NCBI GenBank assembly: GCA_963726795.1
Contig: CAVSDD010000007.1
Span: 1-64,000 of the forward strand
Direction of reading: 5' to 3'
DNA length: 64,000 nt
Source: Hyphomicrobium_A sp963726795
Lineage (GTDB): Bacteria > Pseudomonadota > Alphaproteobacteria > Rhizobiales > Hyphomicrobiaceae
The translations under genes were made by a program, and so were the position numbers. Below the pieces are notes generated by a model. That model was not told the DNA's origin and made no database searches. It saw nothing but the letters and a program-made list of their open reading frames with translations. This document shows positions 47,501 through 57,750 of the stretch, one piece after another (the first letter of the stretch is position 1; each line of letters starts with the position of its first letter).

Positions 47501-48505
47501 CTACTTGCCCTTGCACATCGGAGTGGGACCCGGCGGCGGCGAGGGATGAGCTTTCGCGTATTTGACGAGGATCGGCTCCAGCGTTTCTTTCGGCCAGAAT
47601 TTCGGAGAGCGGATGTCGCTCAGGCACGTGGCGTTCCAATACAGTCCGGCGCGCGCCGGCGCCCGGCCGGCCTTCACTTCCTGCGCCACCGCGTCGATGT
47701 CGGCCCTCTCGGGATAGATATAGAGCGTCGCCGGCTTGTCCTTGAGCATGGGGATGATTTGCCCGGCGTCCGCCGGCGACCAGCTGGTGCAGCCGTTGCT
47801 GCGCCCGTCGGTGTAGTTTTCGAGCGAGCCGTAGGGGACGTACCCTTTCTCGTCGGCATAGGGGCTGTCCGACTTCTTGCGAAGGCACACGCCGCGCAAC
47901 AGCATGGCCGGATGACCGCCGATCTCGCGCGGCCGGGCGTTTGCGGCGTCGCCCTCGCCGTCAAACTGCACGAACGAGCGCACCAGCGCCTCGTCCTTAC
48001 CCGCCGTGACGCGATGATAGCCTTTGAACGACGTGATCGTTTCGCCGGTCAGATAGCTTCCGCCCGTGGTCAGCTTGGAATCCTGGGCGTTGGAGAAGTT
48101 CTTCGCGCATCGCTTGCCGTTCATGAAATTCGCGATGCCGTGCAAATTGCGCCCGCCCCCGTATCCCGACGACACCGCGCGAAACGACTTGTCCCCCTCG
48201 CAGATGACGTAGAAGCGCCGCCCCAGTTTGCCGTTGCCCAGAGTGCTCGGGCGCGTCGCGTCCATGGCGAAGTAGCAGGGATTCTTGGCGACACCCTGCT
48301 TGGCCTTCTGCAGGTGGAGCACGCGCGCCCGCTGCAAAACGATGGGCGCGATCTGGCCATCGGCGTCGCCGACATGGGCCCTGAGCCAAGCAGGAACGTC
48401 GGAGGATTGCTCCGCTGCAAAGGATGGCTGCGAGCCCGATACGGCAACGATACCGATGCCACTAATAATGCTGGCGATAGTGCGAATAGGCGATCTCAGC
48501 TGCAA
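47501..48505 (-). CDS. Exported murein L,D-transpeptidase catalytic-domain protein (YkuD_2-like)
   Basis: About 334 residues from a proposed TTG at 48505 with GGAG upstream; the frame is open to 48661. Signal region TIASIISGIGIVAVSGSQPS. Catalytic region RSNGCTSWSPADAGQIIPML resembles the S/H-N-G-C signature of YkuD_2 enzymes. RNLHGIANFMNGKRCAKNF and LHLQKAKQGVAKNPCYFAMD are also present. Likely crosslinks or edits peptidoglycan. Distinct from the YkuD enzyme at 50.5-52.3 kb. Confidence 0.72.
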   Translation of the reverse strand: MQLRSPIRTIASIISGIGIVAVSGSQPSFAAEQSSDVPAWLRAHVGDADGQIAPIVLQRARVLHLQKAKQGVAKNPCYFAMDATRPSTLGNGKLGRRFYVICEGDKSFRAVSSGYGGGRNLHGIANFMNGKRCAKNFSNAQDSKLTTGGSYLTGETITSFKGYHRVTAGKDEALVRSFVQFDGEGDAANARPREIGGHPAMLLRGVCLRKKSDSPYADEKGYVPYGSLENYTDGRSNGCTSWSPADAGQIIPMLKDKPATLYIYPERADIDAVAQEVKAGRAPARAGLYWNATCLSDIRSPKFWPKETLEPILVKYAKAHPSPPPGPTPMCKGK

Positions 48506-49178
48506 TGGACGAGGTCTCCACCATGCTTGCCTGGCGGCGCAATTTCGATTGTTGAGTATAAGGCTTTGGCGGCAGGATTGGGGAGGACAAGCCGACGCAA
48601 TTTTCGCCCGCTGTCTCAGCGGCTTGGCGGGGATCGAGGCACGTCCCCACGGCTTGCGCACCCCAGCACAACTGCAGCGCGATTGTCGGAGACACGGAAC
48701 AAGCGCAGCATCGCTTCACGGCTGCTCCCTGTATTCCGCAATCAGGACTTCGCCACCCGTCAGCGTGGTGGCCTCCCCGGCGCAGCCGAGTTTCTGCAGT
48801 AGCTGTCACTCCGCATCAGTCGTGGTGCGATGTCTTCCACGGCCGCTGCACCCATTCCGCCGGCCGATTAAAATTCCAATGCCTCGCAACGATGCCGCGT
48901 GCCCCGCATTTGAGTTTACGAAAATGTAAAGTGAAACGGCCGCCGCTATCTATGCCTCTGCGCCGTAAGACAAAACTTAGAGGGTGCGTATTTGTAAGAT
49001 CCTTCTGTGCGCTAGGCACCCAGAAGGGTTCATGCGCTGCATAGCTAGTTGCTGTCGATCCTGTGACGTTTGCGGGTCGGTACTAGGCGGCTTCCTGATC
49101 AGACCCAGGAAAATGATTCCGGTTGATGCAGGTCAGCCCGACGCCGCCATCCATGCGAGAAACAGTAGGGGAAGAAAC
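48506..49178. other. Intergenic region with no supported gene
   Basis: 670 bases between divergent genes. Open frames at 48285-48929 (+) and 48462-48809 (-) mostly mirror the transpeptidase coding strand and have no domain. The last 250 bases are A+T-richer and should carry the promoter of the hydrolase gene. Confidence 0.45.
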
Positions 49179-50354
49179 ATGTCCAAGCTTGCAAAGCTGT
49201 GGCTCTCTTCGCGCGCGCTCGTCGACCACCCAAACCCTTCAGCAAAGATAGCCTTAGCGGCTGGATTGTTGGCTGCCGCAGGCTGCGGTTCCGCAGCGCT
49301 GGCCGGTCAATCGCTGGTGATCCAGAGCCAAGGAAGCTTCATGGCCGGCGGGACTGTGGTCACGACGCCCGGAAACTTCGACCCCGCGAGCGTACCCCCC
49401 GCGGCCCCAGCCGCCGCCGGACAGACGCTGAGCGGCGATCACACCTACGTTCAGTTCCAGATCCCGACTGCGCCGAGAGCGAATTCCGCTGTGATGTGGG
49501 GCTCGTTCGTCGGAAACAGCTGGGAGACCACGCCCGATGGGCGCGAGGGATTCGAAGAGCTCTTTCTGCGCAAAGGCTGGAGCGTCTATTACGCAGACAG
49601 GCCCAGACAGGGCCGAGCCTCCCGCACGACCGTCGGCACGACGATAAACCCGACAGCCGGCGATCAAGGTTCCTTTATCCAGTTCCGGCTTGGCAACTGC
49701 GCAGCAGGCGCACCCCCGGTCACCTGCACTTTATATCCGCAGTCGAAATTCCCTCCCGGCGCCTACGCGCTTGATCAATTCAGACGCTGGGGCGTGCAGA
49801 GCGTGGGCCCGGGCGACGCCACCCTCACCTTGAATGACCTGCTCGCAATCGTGGCGCGGGTCGGACCGACGGTGCTGTTCACGCACTCGGCCAGCTCACT
49901 GTCCGGGTACCAGGCGGCTATGCAGGACCCCAACGTCAAGGGGATCATTGGCCTTGAATCGACGGGCGTCCCGTGTCCGTCAGACAACCCCTTCCCGCCG
50001 GTGGTCGGCAACTACGGCACCACAAGTTGCACGCCTGTTCCTCCGGCCGACTTCGCGAAGCTGGCGCAAATTCCGATCCTGCTGGAATTTGGCGACAACA
50101 TTCCAGCCGGCCCCGCCAATTCTTTTGGATTGGACTTCTGGTACCGGATGCACGCGATCGATCTGGAGTTCATGAATGCGATCAACGCGATGGGCGGCCA
50201 CGTGACCCTGCTTGAGCTCACAGCCAAGGGCATTCGTGGAAATACGCATTTCGCCTTCACGGATCTCAACAACTCGCAGGTCGCGGATCTCATCTCCGAC
50301 TACCTGCACGCTCAGCATCTCGACGGACAGCAGGGGCCTCCGGTGCAACACTGA
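49179..50354 (+). CDS. Exported alpha/beta-hydrolase (esterase)
   Basis: 391 residues; ATG at 49179 is preceded by AGGGGAAG. Signal peptide around SAKIALAAGLLAAAGCGSA. The mature part contains VMWGSFVGNSWETTPDGREG, VYYADRPRQGRAS, the nucleophile elbow LFTHSASSLSGYQA, and a late FTDLNNSQVADLISDYL. GHSSSG-type lipases/esterases of the secreted family are the best guess; substrate unknown. Confidence 0.75.
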   Translation: MSKLAKLWLSSRALVDHPNPSAKIALAAGLLAAAGCGSAALAGQSLVIQSQGSFMAGGTVVTTPGNFDPASVPPAAPAAAGQTLSGDHTYVQFQIPTAPRANSAVMWGSFVGNSWETTPDGREGFEELFLRKGWSVYYADRPRQGRASRTTVGTTINPTAGDQGSFIQFRLGNCAAGAPPVTCTLYPQSKFPPGAYALDQFRRWGVQSVGPGDATLTLNDLLAIVARVGPTVLFTHSASSLSGYQAAMQDPNVKGIIGLESTGVPCPSDNPFPPVVGNYGTTSCTPVPPADFAKLAQIPILLEFGDNIPAGPANSFGLDFWYRMHAIDLEFMNAINAMGGHVTLLELTAKGIRGNTHFAFTDLNNSQVADLISDYLHAQHLDGQQGPPVQH

Positions 50355-50539
50355 TCCCGCACTCGTCTCGCACAAAGGTTACGGCCAGCTCCGCAACTCC
50401 GGTTGCGGAGCTGGACCAGCGGCAAGGCGGTAAAGTGTGAGAGCGGCGAGTTCGACCGGGACTTACCGGGGCTTAACACCGGCTAAAGTCGCTAAGGTCG
50501 AACCCATGGGGAGGCGGCGACCGACCGGCCTGCCGTCAC

Positions 50540-52286
50540 TTACTGCCAGGGTCCGGGTGGCCCGCCCCGATTGCTGCGTGCACGGCGCCGGCGATTGCGC
50601 TCGTCAGGGCCTGGCTGGTCAAAGAAGCTGAAGAAGCCGCCGCCGGATTCGCCAGGAATTGCCCCATGGAGAGTAGGTCGGGGGTGTCGGCTTGCGCGTG
50701 ATGAAGCCGCCCTGTGGCTGGTTGCTCAGCACCGCAACGAACTCGGTGCGAAGGTTGGTCTCTTTGCTCAGTGGCTCGTCCGAGACGATGATCGAGGACC
50801 GCGGGAGCGCTGTCGGCGCGATGCGATCGAGCACATCCTTCGGAATGGTGATCCTGTCGAGCGCGTCCTTCGCGTCGTCGCCGCCGTCGATCGTGACCGC
50901 GCTCCAACGCAGGCCCGCACCGTCGGGCGCCATCGCCGTGAAGATGTGCGTGCCGATGGGCTTGTCGGGATCGCGGATGGTGACCGGAGCCTCGATGGTC
51001 GCATCGAACACCTCGCCGCCGTCCGCATACGCCTTGTGCGTGTTGCGCCGCACGTAGAGCTTCTGCGTCGCGCGGCTGATGTAGATCGAGACCGGATCGA
51101 GCGCGAGCTTGGCATCGGCCGCCGCTTTTGCTGTGTCGACCTTTCTGGTCGCGGCAGCTTTGGCGGCGTCGGCTGCTTTGGCTGCTGCGTCGCTCTTGGC
51201 ACTCGCATCGGCCTTGGCCGCGTCAAACTTCGTCGCCGCGTCGGCAGCGGCGGCCGCGGACTTGGCCCTGCGTTCCTCCGCCTTCGACGCTGCGGTGTTT
51301 GCCGAGACGACGGCCTTTTCGGCGGACGCGAGATCCTCATCGGCTGAGGATTTCTGGCGTTCGGCTTTGGCGGCTGCTTTGGCTGCGTCTTTGGCTGCGT
51401 CGCTCTTCGGATCCCCGTCGACCTTGGCAGGGTCGGGTTTCGTAGCCGCATCCGCGGCCTTGGCAGGGTCAAGTTTCGCAGCCGCATCCGTCGCCTTGGC
51501 AGCGGCCTTCGACCTTTGGTCCTCGGCCTTGGCAATGTTCGACTTGGCGGAGGCGACGGCTTTTTCGGCGGAAACAAGATCGGCATCGGCAGAAGATTTC
51601 TGCCGGTCTGCCTTGCGCAGCGCCGCCTTGGCCGAAGCCGCGTCGCGCTCGGCAGTCTTGGCTGCCTTCTTCGTCTCGTCGACCGCTTTGGCGGCATCGG
51701 CCGCCTCGCGAGCCAGCGTCTCGGCACGCACCGGAGCAGCAGCGATAGCCTCCGCGTTCGGTACCAGCAGCGCTGCGTGCGAAAACTCGACGGGAGGTGC
51801 ATCGTCCGGCGAAATTATCACCCGCATGCCGATGCGCGTCTTGTCGAACAGCTTCGCGGCAAACTCGTATGGCATGCGCACGCAGCCGTGCGATGCGGCA
51901 TATCCCGGCAGCGGGCCGCCGTGGAACGCGATGCCGTTCCAGGTGAGGCGCTGCATGTGCGGCATCGAGGCGTCGTCATAAAGGCTCGAGTGGTGATCCA
52001 GGTCCTTCTCGAGAACGGCGAAGACGCCGGCCGGCGTTTCGCGTCCCTTGACGCCGGTCGACACCGGCGCCTTAAAGATCCAGCCGTCGGCGTCATAGAA
52101 TGTGATCTGCTGCGACTTGATCGACACGATCGCCATGATCGGCTCGCCGGCTTCGCGCGGCGCTGTGGTCTCCGATGGCGCCGCCCCTCTCGCCCCGACT
52201 TCGACCGGGAGTGCCGTCAGTGCGGCGATGGCCGCAATCGTCGCGATCGCGGGAAGTCTCAAACGCCGAGTTTTTGAATGCGTCAT
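50540..52286 (-). CDS. Exported L,D-transpeptidase (YkuD) with long Ala/Lys/Asp linker, frame-broken at 3' end
   Basis: About 582 residues. Signal peptide, then YkuD domain: PIMAIVSIKSQQITFYDADG, FHGGPLPGYAASHGCVRMPY with the catalytic Cys. A linker of roughly 200 residues rich in Ala, Lys, Asp and Ser with near-repeats follows (QKSSADADLVSAEKAVASAK and QKSSADEDLASAEKAVVSAN), then a second YkuD-like N-terminal part (ISRATQKLYVRRNTHKAYAD, KPIGTHIFTAM) lacking a catalytic Cys. A break near 50660 gives a spurious stop at 50619; the true tail (GGGFFSFFDQPGPDERNRRR) runs to 50540. Forms 3-3 crosslinks or lipoprotein links. Confidence 0.82.
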
Positions 52287-52505
52287 CGAAAGCCGATCTG
52301 CCATGCCATGCTATGCCCGGTGGTTGATGCCAGTACGGGCTTCCCTCCATCAAGTGTCAAATCGCGGCCTCTGGGTTGGCTAATCCGACTTAGCCTCCAA
52401 TGTGCTCTTGGGGACACTCGGTTCCTGTCGAGGTGCGGCCCGATGGGGCGGTTTATCTCACTCCCGCCACACATGGAACAGTCTCGCGCTCACGAAAAAA
52501 GCACC

Positions 52506-52889
52506 TCATCGCAACCGGTTCACGATCCACAGCGCGATCCATGAACCCAGCAGCGTGAAAAGCATCATGCCGGCGGACGCAATGTAAAGCGGGGGACCTC
52601 CCGTGGCCATAAGCGACCCTTCCAGATTGAGATGCATGACGATCTTTTCAATGACCACGCTGCCAAGACCGGCGCCCAGGAAGGCACCCACCAGGGCGGC
52701 CGCGATGCTCACCACCCAGCCGAGCGCGCCCCGCTTCCTCGACCATGCCTCATGGATGCCGACGGCCAGTGCGGCGATGAAGAACGCGAGTGCGAGGGTC
52801 ATCGCGCCGCCGACGCTCGCCTGCGGAATCGCGCCCGTGGAGAGAAGAAGCAGGACGGCGATCACGGCAATCGGCGCGATGTACTTCAT
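52506..52889 (-). CDS. Small multi-helix membrane protein
   Basis: 127 residues with four helices (IAPIAVIAVLLLLSTGAIPQ, LALAFFIAALAVGIHEAW, VVSIAAALVGAFLGAGLGSV, SAGMMLFTLLGSWIALWIV). No family recognised. Its start lies beside a degraded parC fragment. Confidence 0.6.
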   Translation of the reverse strand: MKYIAPIAVIAVLLLLSTGAIPQASVGGAMTLALAFFIAALAVGIHEAWSRKRGALGWVVSIAAALVGAFLGAGLGSVVIEKIVMHLNLEGSLMATGGPPLYIASAGMMLFTLLGSWIALWIVNRLR

Positions 52890-52944
52890 GAGGTGGCGTT
52901 CCTACTGCACCGTCGAGGAGTTGCGTCGCTGCGCGGCGGAATGC

Positions 52945-53035
52945 GGCAACTCAAGGCCCGCACTCTTCTTGAACACGCGCGCCGAAGCAAGTCCGGCGCT
53001 TTTGAACCGCTGCACGATGACCGCACTGGGCCAGA
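52945..53035 (-). pseudogene. Degraded fragment of parC 3' region
   Basis: The minus-strand frame here reads VIVQRFKSAGLASARVFKKS followed by AGLELPHSAAQ, near-identical to parC positions around 55100-55160 (VILQRFKEGALASARVFKKS, EGLSWLDSAG). The bases CTCTTCTTGAACACGCGCG are shared exactly. No start, no flanking parC sequence. Confidence 0.75.
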
Positions 53036-53100
53036 CTTGATTGGATCGTGGCACGATCCCCCGCCGCGCGTTATCATTTCCCAAACGGGGAGACTGCAGC

Positions 53101-54217
53101 GTGGGGCGATCCATCCTTCTCAAGGCGGCCGGTGTCGCCGTGCTCACGCTGGCGGGCGCCGCCGCCTACCTCTTCCTCTGGCCGGTTCCTGCTGATCCCG
53201 TGGCATGGCAGGCGCCGATGCCGCCGGGCTACACGGGCGCGCATGCGGCCAATACGCGGCTCGCGGATCTGCGCATGATCGGGCTCGGGAGCGAGGCAGG
53301 TCCCGAGCACATCGCCAGCGGACCCGACGGCAAGATCTACGCTGCGGTGGAAAGCGGCAACCTGTTGCGCATGGACCCCGACGGCGGGAAGCAGGAGGTG
53401 TTCGCCAACACGGGCGGCCGCGTCCTCGGTTTCGACTTCGATGCCAAGGGACGCCTGATCGCCGCCGATGCCTACAAGGGCTTGCTGGCGGTCACTCCTG
53501 ACGGGCGAGTGACGTTGCTGACCGATCACGCGGCCCCCGATGACCCGATCCGCTACGCGGACGCCGTCGATCGTCGCCCCGGACGGAACAATCTATTTCA
53601 CCGACGCGTCCACGCGCTTTTCTCCGGCGCAATGGGGTGGATCGCTGGGGGCGAGCCTGCTCGACATGATGGAACACTCGGCGACGGGCCGCGTCCTCGC
53701 CTACGATCCGGCAACCGGGAAGACCCGCATCGTGGCGCACGGCCTGGCATTCGCCAACGGTATCGCGTTGTCCTCCGACGGCCACACGCTTTTCGTCAAC
53801 GAGACGGGAGGCTACCGCATCTGGAAGATCGACGGCCGCGCGGAGAACCTCGACGTGCGCAGCGGCTCGCCGCAGGCCGCGGTGCTGCTCGACAACCTGC
53901 CGGGTTATCCCGACAACCTGATGCGCGGACGCGATGGCCGCATCTGGGTCGGGTTCGCCATGCCGCGCAATCCGGCAGCGGACGGCATCGCTCCGAAGCC
54001 GTTCATTCGCAAGGTGATACTGAGGCTGCCGCACTTTCTGTGGCCGCTGCCGAAATCCTATGGGCACGTGTTCGCCATGAACGAGGATGGCCGGGTCGTG
54101 GAGGACTTGCAGGACCCCAGCGGCGCCTATCCCCAGACCACGGGCGCGACGGAGACCGCTGGGCGCCTTTACATACAGAGCCTGCACGCGAACGCGATCG
54201 GATGGCTGCCGCGATGA
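53101..54217 (+). CDS. SMP-30/strictosidine-synthase-like beta-propeller protein, frame-broken
   Basis: About 372 residues joined, from GTG at 53101. An N-terminal anchor helix (GVAVLTLAGAAAYLFLWPV) precedes a six-bladed propeller: GPEHIASGPDGKIYAAVESG, GRVLGFDFDAKGRLIAADAY, then after a break near 53560 VAPDGTIYFTDASTRFSPAQ, ATGRVLAYDPATGKTRIVAH and LPGYPDNLMRGRDGRIWVGF. Calcium-dependent lactonase/arylesterase activity is typical of the family; membrane-anchored here. Substrate unknown. Confidence 0.8.
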
Positions 54218-54318
54218 CGACCGGCCCCGTCCCGCTGCCAAGCGACTTCAACTCAATGCACTTCGGATAGGATCATGAAACAAGGCACTCCGGCCGTCGC
54301 CCGCAAGGAAATCACGTG

Positions 54319-54915
54319 ATGCGGCTCTCCGCCCGCTATCGAGCTCTTGGCGCAGTCACGCTGCTCATGCGTCTGCGCGACGCCGTTCGGCAACTGCCGC
54401 GGCGGCCGGACCCGCAGCCGCGCGCGAGGACATCTACATTCTGCGCAGCATCAGAGAGCCGCATGAACCGGTCGCCAATTGGTGCTCGTCCGCCAAAACC
54501 GGGTTTCGACCCCTTCCCGAAGGACGCCGAGCGCTTCTTCTCGTTCTGGACCGTCGGGACGAACCTCGCGGACGGCAAAGTCGTTCAGACCAAGGGCACG
54601 CGCGCCGCCGAGCTGCGCGCCTGCTTTGGCCCGACAGCCGAACCGGCGCTGCAGAATTTCTACGCCGAGATCAAGCTGGGCGCGATCTCCTTTCGCGGCA
54701 ACGGCGAGTGCCGCGCGGTCAAGGTCGATTTCCCGGAAGCCGGCCTCTTCCCGGTCCGCTGTCAGCTCGTCCTGAGCGGACTACCGGCCCCGTATGTCGG
54801 TGGGCTGCTGACGACGAATACGCTGACGAGCAAGGCCTCATTCGGCGGGGAGACGGACCCTCCCGGATACACACAAGCCTCGATCGCAACGATCCGCCTT
54901 TGGAAGGCTAAGTAA
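54319..54915 (+). CDS. Exported protein of unknown function, frame-broken
   Basis: About 199 residues. ATG 54319 follows AAGGAA. The start (RLSARYRALGAVTLL) looks like a signal peptide, but the frame seems to shift near 54370 into EDIYILRSIREPHEPVANWC and back near 54515 to FDPFPKDAERFFSFWTVGTN. The C-terminal body with GTRAAELRACFGPTAEPALQ and VKVDFPEAGLFPVRCQLVLS is continuous. No domain recognised. Convergent with parC. Confidence 0.55.
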   Translation: MRLSARYRALGAVTLLMRLRDAVRQLPRRPDPQPRARTSTFCAASESRMNRSPIGARPPKPGFDPFPKDAERFFSFWTVGTNLADGKVVQTKGTRAAELRACFGPTAEPALQNFYAEIKLGAISFRGNGECRAVKVDFPEAGLFPVRCQLVLSGLPAPYVGGLLTTNTLTSKASFGGETDPPGYTQASIATIRLWKAK

Positions 54916-54956
54916 GCCGGGTCAGATGCGGCCATCGCCGCGCCGGCGTGTGCCTA

Positions 54957-57219
54957 TCAGAACGACGGGCCGAAGGAGTTGGAGCGCGGGAAGCCTTTGG
55001 GCGCGACGCGGCCCGATTGCGCGCGCACGACCGACCCAATCCTTGAGCTCCGACCAGGACAGCGTGAACGTGCGCCCGGCTGAATCGAGCCAGCTCAGCC
55101 CCTCGCTCTTCTTGAACACGCGCGCCGACGCAAGCGCGCCCTCCTTGAAGCGCTGCAGGATCACGCCCTTGCCGCGCGTCATCTCGTTGACCTCGGCGAC
55201 GGGGAAGATGAGCATCTTGCGGTTGTCGCCCAGCGTGGCGACGTAATCGCCCACGACCGGCACACACACCTTCGCCTCGTCGTCGGCTGCAACGTTCAGC
55301 ACCTGCTTGCCCTTGCGGGTGGAGGCGATGCACTCGTCCTCCGGCACGATGAAGCCGTAGCCACCCGTGGAGGCGAGCAGCAGCTTGCGGCCCGGCACGT
55401 GCGCGAACAGATCGGCGATGTCGTGGTTCTCTTCCAGCTCGATCATGAGCCGCACCGGCTCGCCGTGCCCGCGCCCGCCCGGCAGCTGGCTCGCTTCCAG
55501 CGTGAACACCTTGCCGTTGGTCGCGAGCACCAAAATCTTGTCGGTCGTCTGCGCGGGGAAGGCGCGTTTTAATTTGTCGCCCTGCTTGAACTCGAGCTTG
55601 GAAAGATCCTCCACGTGCCCCTTCAACGCGCGGATCCAGCCCTTGTCGGAGAGCACGATGGTGACCGGCTCCTTCTCGATCATGGCGGCGTCGAGGTCGA
55701 CCTCGATTTCCGGCGCATCGGCGAAGGAGGTGCGGCGGCGCCCGAGCGGCGTCTTATTCGAATAGCGCTCGCGCGTCGCCTTCACTTCCTCGGCGATCTT
55801 CTCCCACTGCAGCTCGTCGGACTTGAGCAGCTGCTTCAACAGGCGCCGCTCCTTCGACAGCGTGTCGTGCTCGGCCTTGATCTCGATCTCTTCGAGCTTC
55901 GACAACGACCGCAAGCGCAGGTTCAGGATCGCGTCGGCCTGCACCTCGGTCAGCTTGAAGGTGGCGATCAGCTTGGCCTTGGGGTCGTCCTCGTAGCGGA
56001 CGATGCGGATCACCTCATCGAGGTTCAGATACGCGATGAGATAGCCGTCGAGCACTTCGAGGCGATGCTCGATCTTCTTTAAACGGAACTGCGAGCGGCG
56101 CACCAGCACCTCGACGCGGTGCTCCAGCCACTGCTTCAAGACATCGCGCAAGGACAGCACGCCCGGGATCTGCCCGGCCGACAGCACGTTCATGTTGAGC
56201 CCGAAGCGCAGCTCGAGCTCGGTCAGGCGGAACAGGCTCTCCATCAGCACTATCGCGTCAACCGTGCGGCTCTTGGGCTCCAGCACCAGGCGGATCTCTT
56301 CGGCCGATTCATCGCGCACGTCGCCGAGCAGCGACAATTTCTTCTCGGTGAGCAGCTCCGCGATGCGCTCGATCAGCTTCGCCTTCTGCACCTGATAGGG
56401 GATCTCGGTGACGACGATCTGATACGTCCCGCGCCCGGTGTCTTCCTTCTTCCACTTGGCGCGCAGCCGAAAGCCGCCGCGCCCCGTCTTGTAGGCTTCG
56501 AGGATCTGCTCCTTGGGCTCGACCAGCACGCCGCCGGTCGGGAAATCCGGCCCCGGGATCATCTCGACCAGCTTCTCGATGGTGGCATTGGGGTGCTTGA
56601 TCAGATGCAGCAGCGCGGTGCACAGCTCGTCGACGTTGTGCGGCGGAATATTGGTCGCCATGCCGACCGCGATGCCGGACGAGCCGTTCGCCAGCAGATT
56701 GGGGAACGCGGCCGGCAGCACCGCCGGCTCCTGCTTGCGCCCGTCGTAGTTGGGGCGAAAGTCGACCGTCTCCTCCTCCAGACCATCGAGCATGTCGGCG
56801 GTGGTGGTGGTGATGCGCGCTTCCGTGTAGCGCGCGGCGGCCGGGTTATCGCCGTCGATGTTGCCGAAGTTGCCCTGGCCGTCGACGAGCGGATAGCGCA
56901 CCGCAAAGTCCTGCGCGAGCCGCGCCAGCGCGTCGTAGATCGCCTGGTCGCCGTGCGGGTGGTAGTCGCCCATCGTGTCGCCGACGATCTTGGCGCACTT
57001 GAGATAGCCGCCCTCGGGCGTGAGCCGCAGCTGGTGCATGGCGTAGAGGATGCGCCGGTGCACGGGCTTGAGGCCGTCGCGCACGTCGGGGAGCGCGCGG
57101 TGCATGATGGTGGACAGCGCGTAGGCGAGGTAGCGCTCTTCGAGGGCGTCTTGCAGCCGGATCGGCTCGACGCCGGGCCCGATCGAACCGGGGCCGGGCA
57201 GAATCGGTTTGTCGCTCAT
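54957..57219 (-). CDS. parC: DNA topoisomerase IV subunit A, frame-broken at the C-terminus
   Basis: Decatenating type II topoisomerase A subunit, about 754 residues. N-terminal RPDVRDGLKPVHRRILYAMH, the QRT-like AKIVGDTMGDYHPHGDQAIY with active Tyr in PAAARYTEARI, then the coiled coil and beta-pinwheel domain. The reading frame breaks near 55030; the conserved alphaproteobacterial tail (GRVAPKGFPRSNSFGPSF) is in the next frame to a TGA at 54957. The gene should be essential, so the break is almost certainly a sequence error. Confidence 0.95.
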
Positions 57220-57289
57220 GGGGATGGGCTACTGGCAGTTCGCCGCCCGCGCAAGCCCAAGGTTGTGGATGCACACGTAGAACGATCTG

Positions 57290-57750
57290 CTAGTGCGAGA
57301 TAGGGCTGCCGTCGATCGCATCAATCTTGCGGACCTGCAGGCCCCGACCCAACGGGTCCGCGTTGATCTCGGCCCGTACCATGCTACCGACCGCCAGCAA
57401 ATCTCGCGCAGCACCCGGAACTACCGAGAAGTGAAAAAACGCGTCACGCTCCAAAACAGGAACGTGCACAAACCCGTATCCACGATCACTGAAGACACGA
57501 TAATTTTTGCCTCGTATGTCGCTTCCAGATTTTTTGATTCCGTTCTAGCGCTATACACTCTTGAAATAGCAATACCCTTGGCGCTTCGCGCTACATCACA
57601 GATTAGTCGATCTCCATCGTGGACGTCCCCTACGCCCTCTAGCACGGAAGCATGCAAAAATGCCGATTTATTACGCTCCTCCAGCGTAGCAAATCCGTAT
57701 CCTTTCGTAGCATCAAACCAATCCACGATCGCGTTGATCTTTTCTGCCAC
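57290..57750 (-). CDS. Double cold-shock-domain protein or fused C-terminal domain, frame-broken
   Basis: CSD 1 reads IVDWFDATKGYGFATLEE, FLHASVLEGVGDVHDGDRLI with RNP-like aromatic positions; CSD 2 reads FSDRGYGFVHVPVLERDAFF and AARDLLAVGSMVRAEINADP in another frame to a TAG at 57290. The frames meet exactly at an A6 run (about 57527-57533), where one more A restores continuity. A GTG at 57750 could start it, but the frame is open further upstream and may be the fused C-terminus of the NTPase. Upstream of parC by about 70 bases. Confidence 0.75.

Noticed and set aside
48285..48929. 214-residue plus-strand frame
   Set aside because: Mostly antisense to the L,D-transpeptidase gene, without recognisable content in the remainder.
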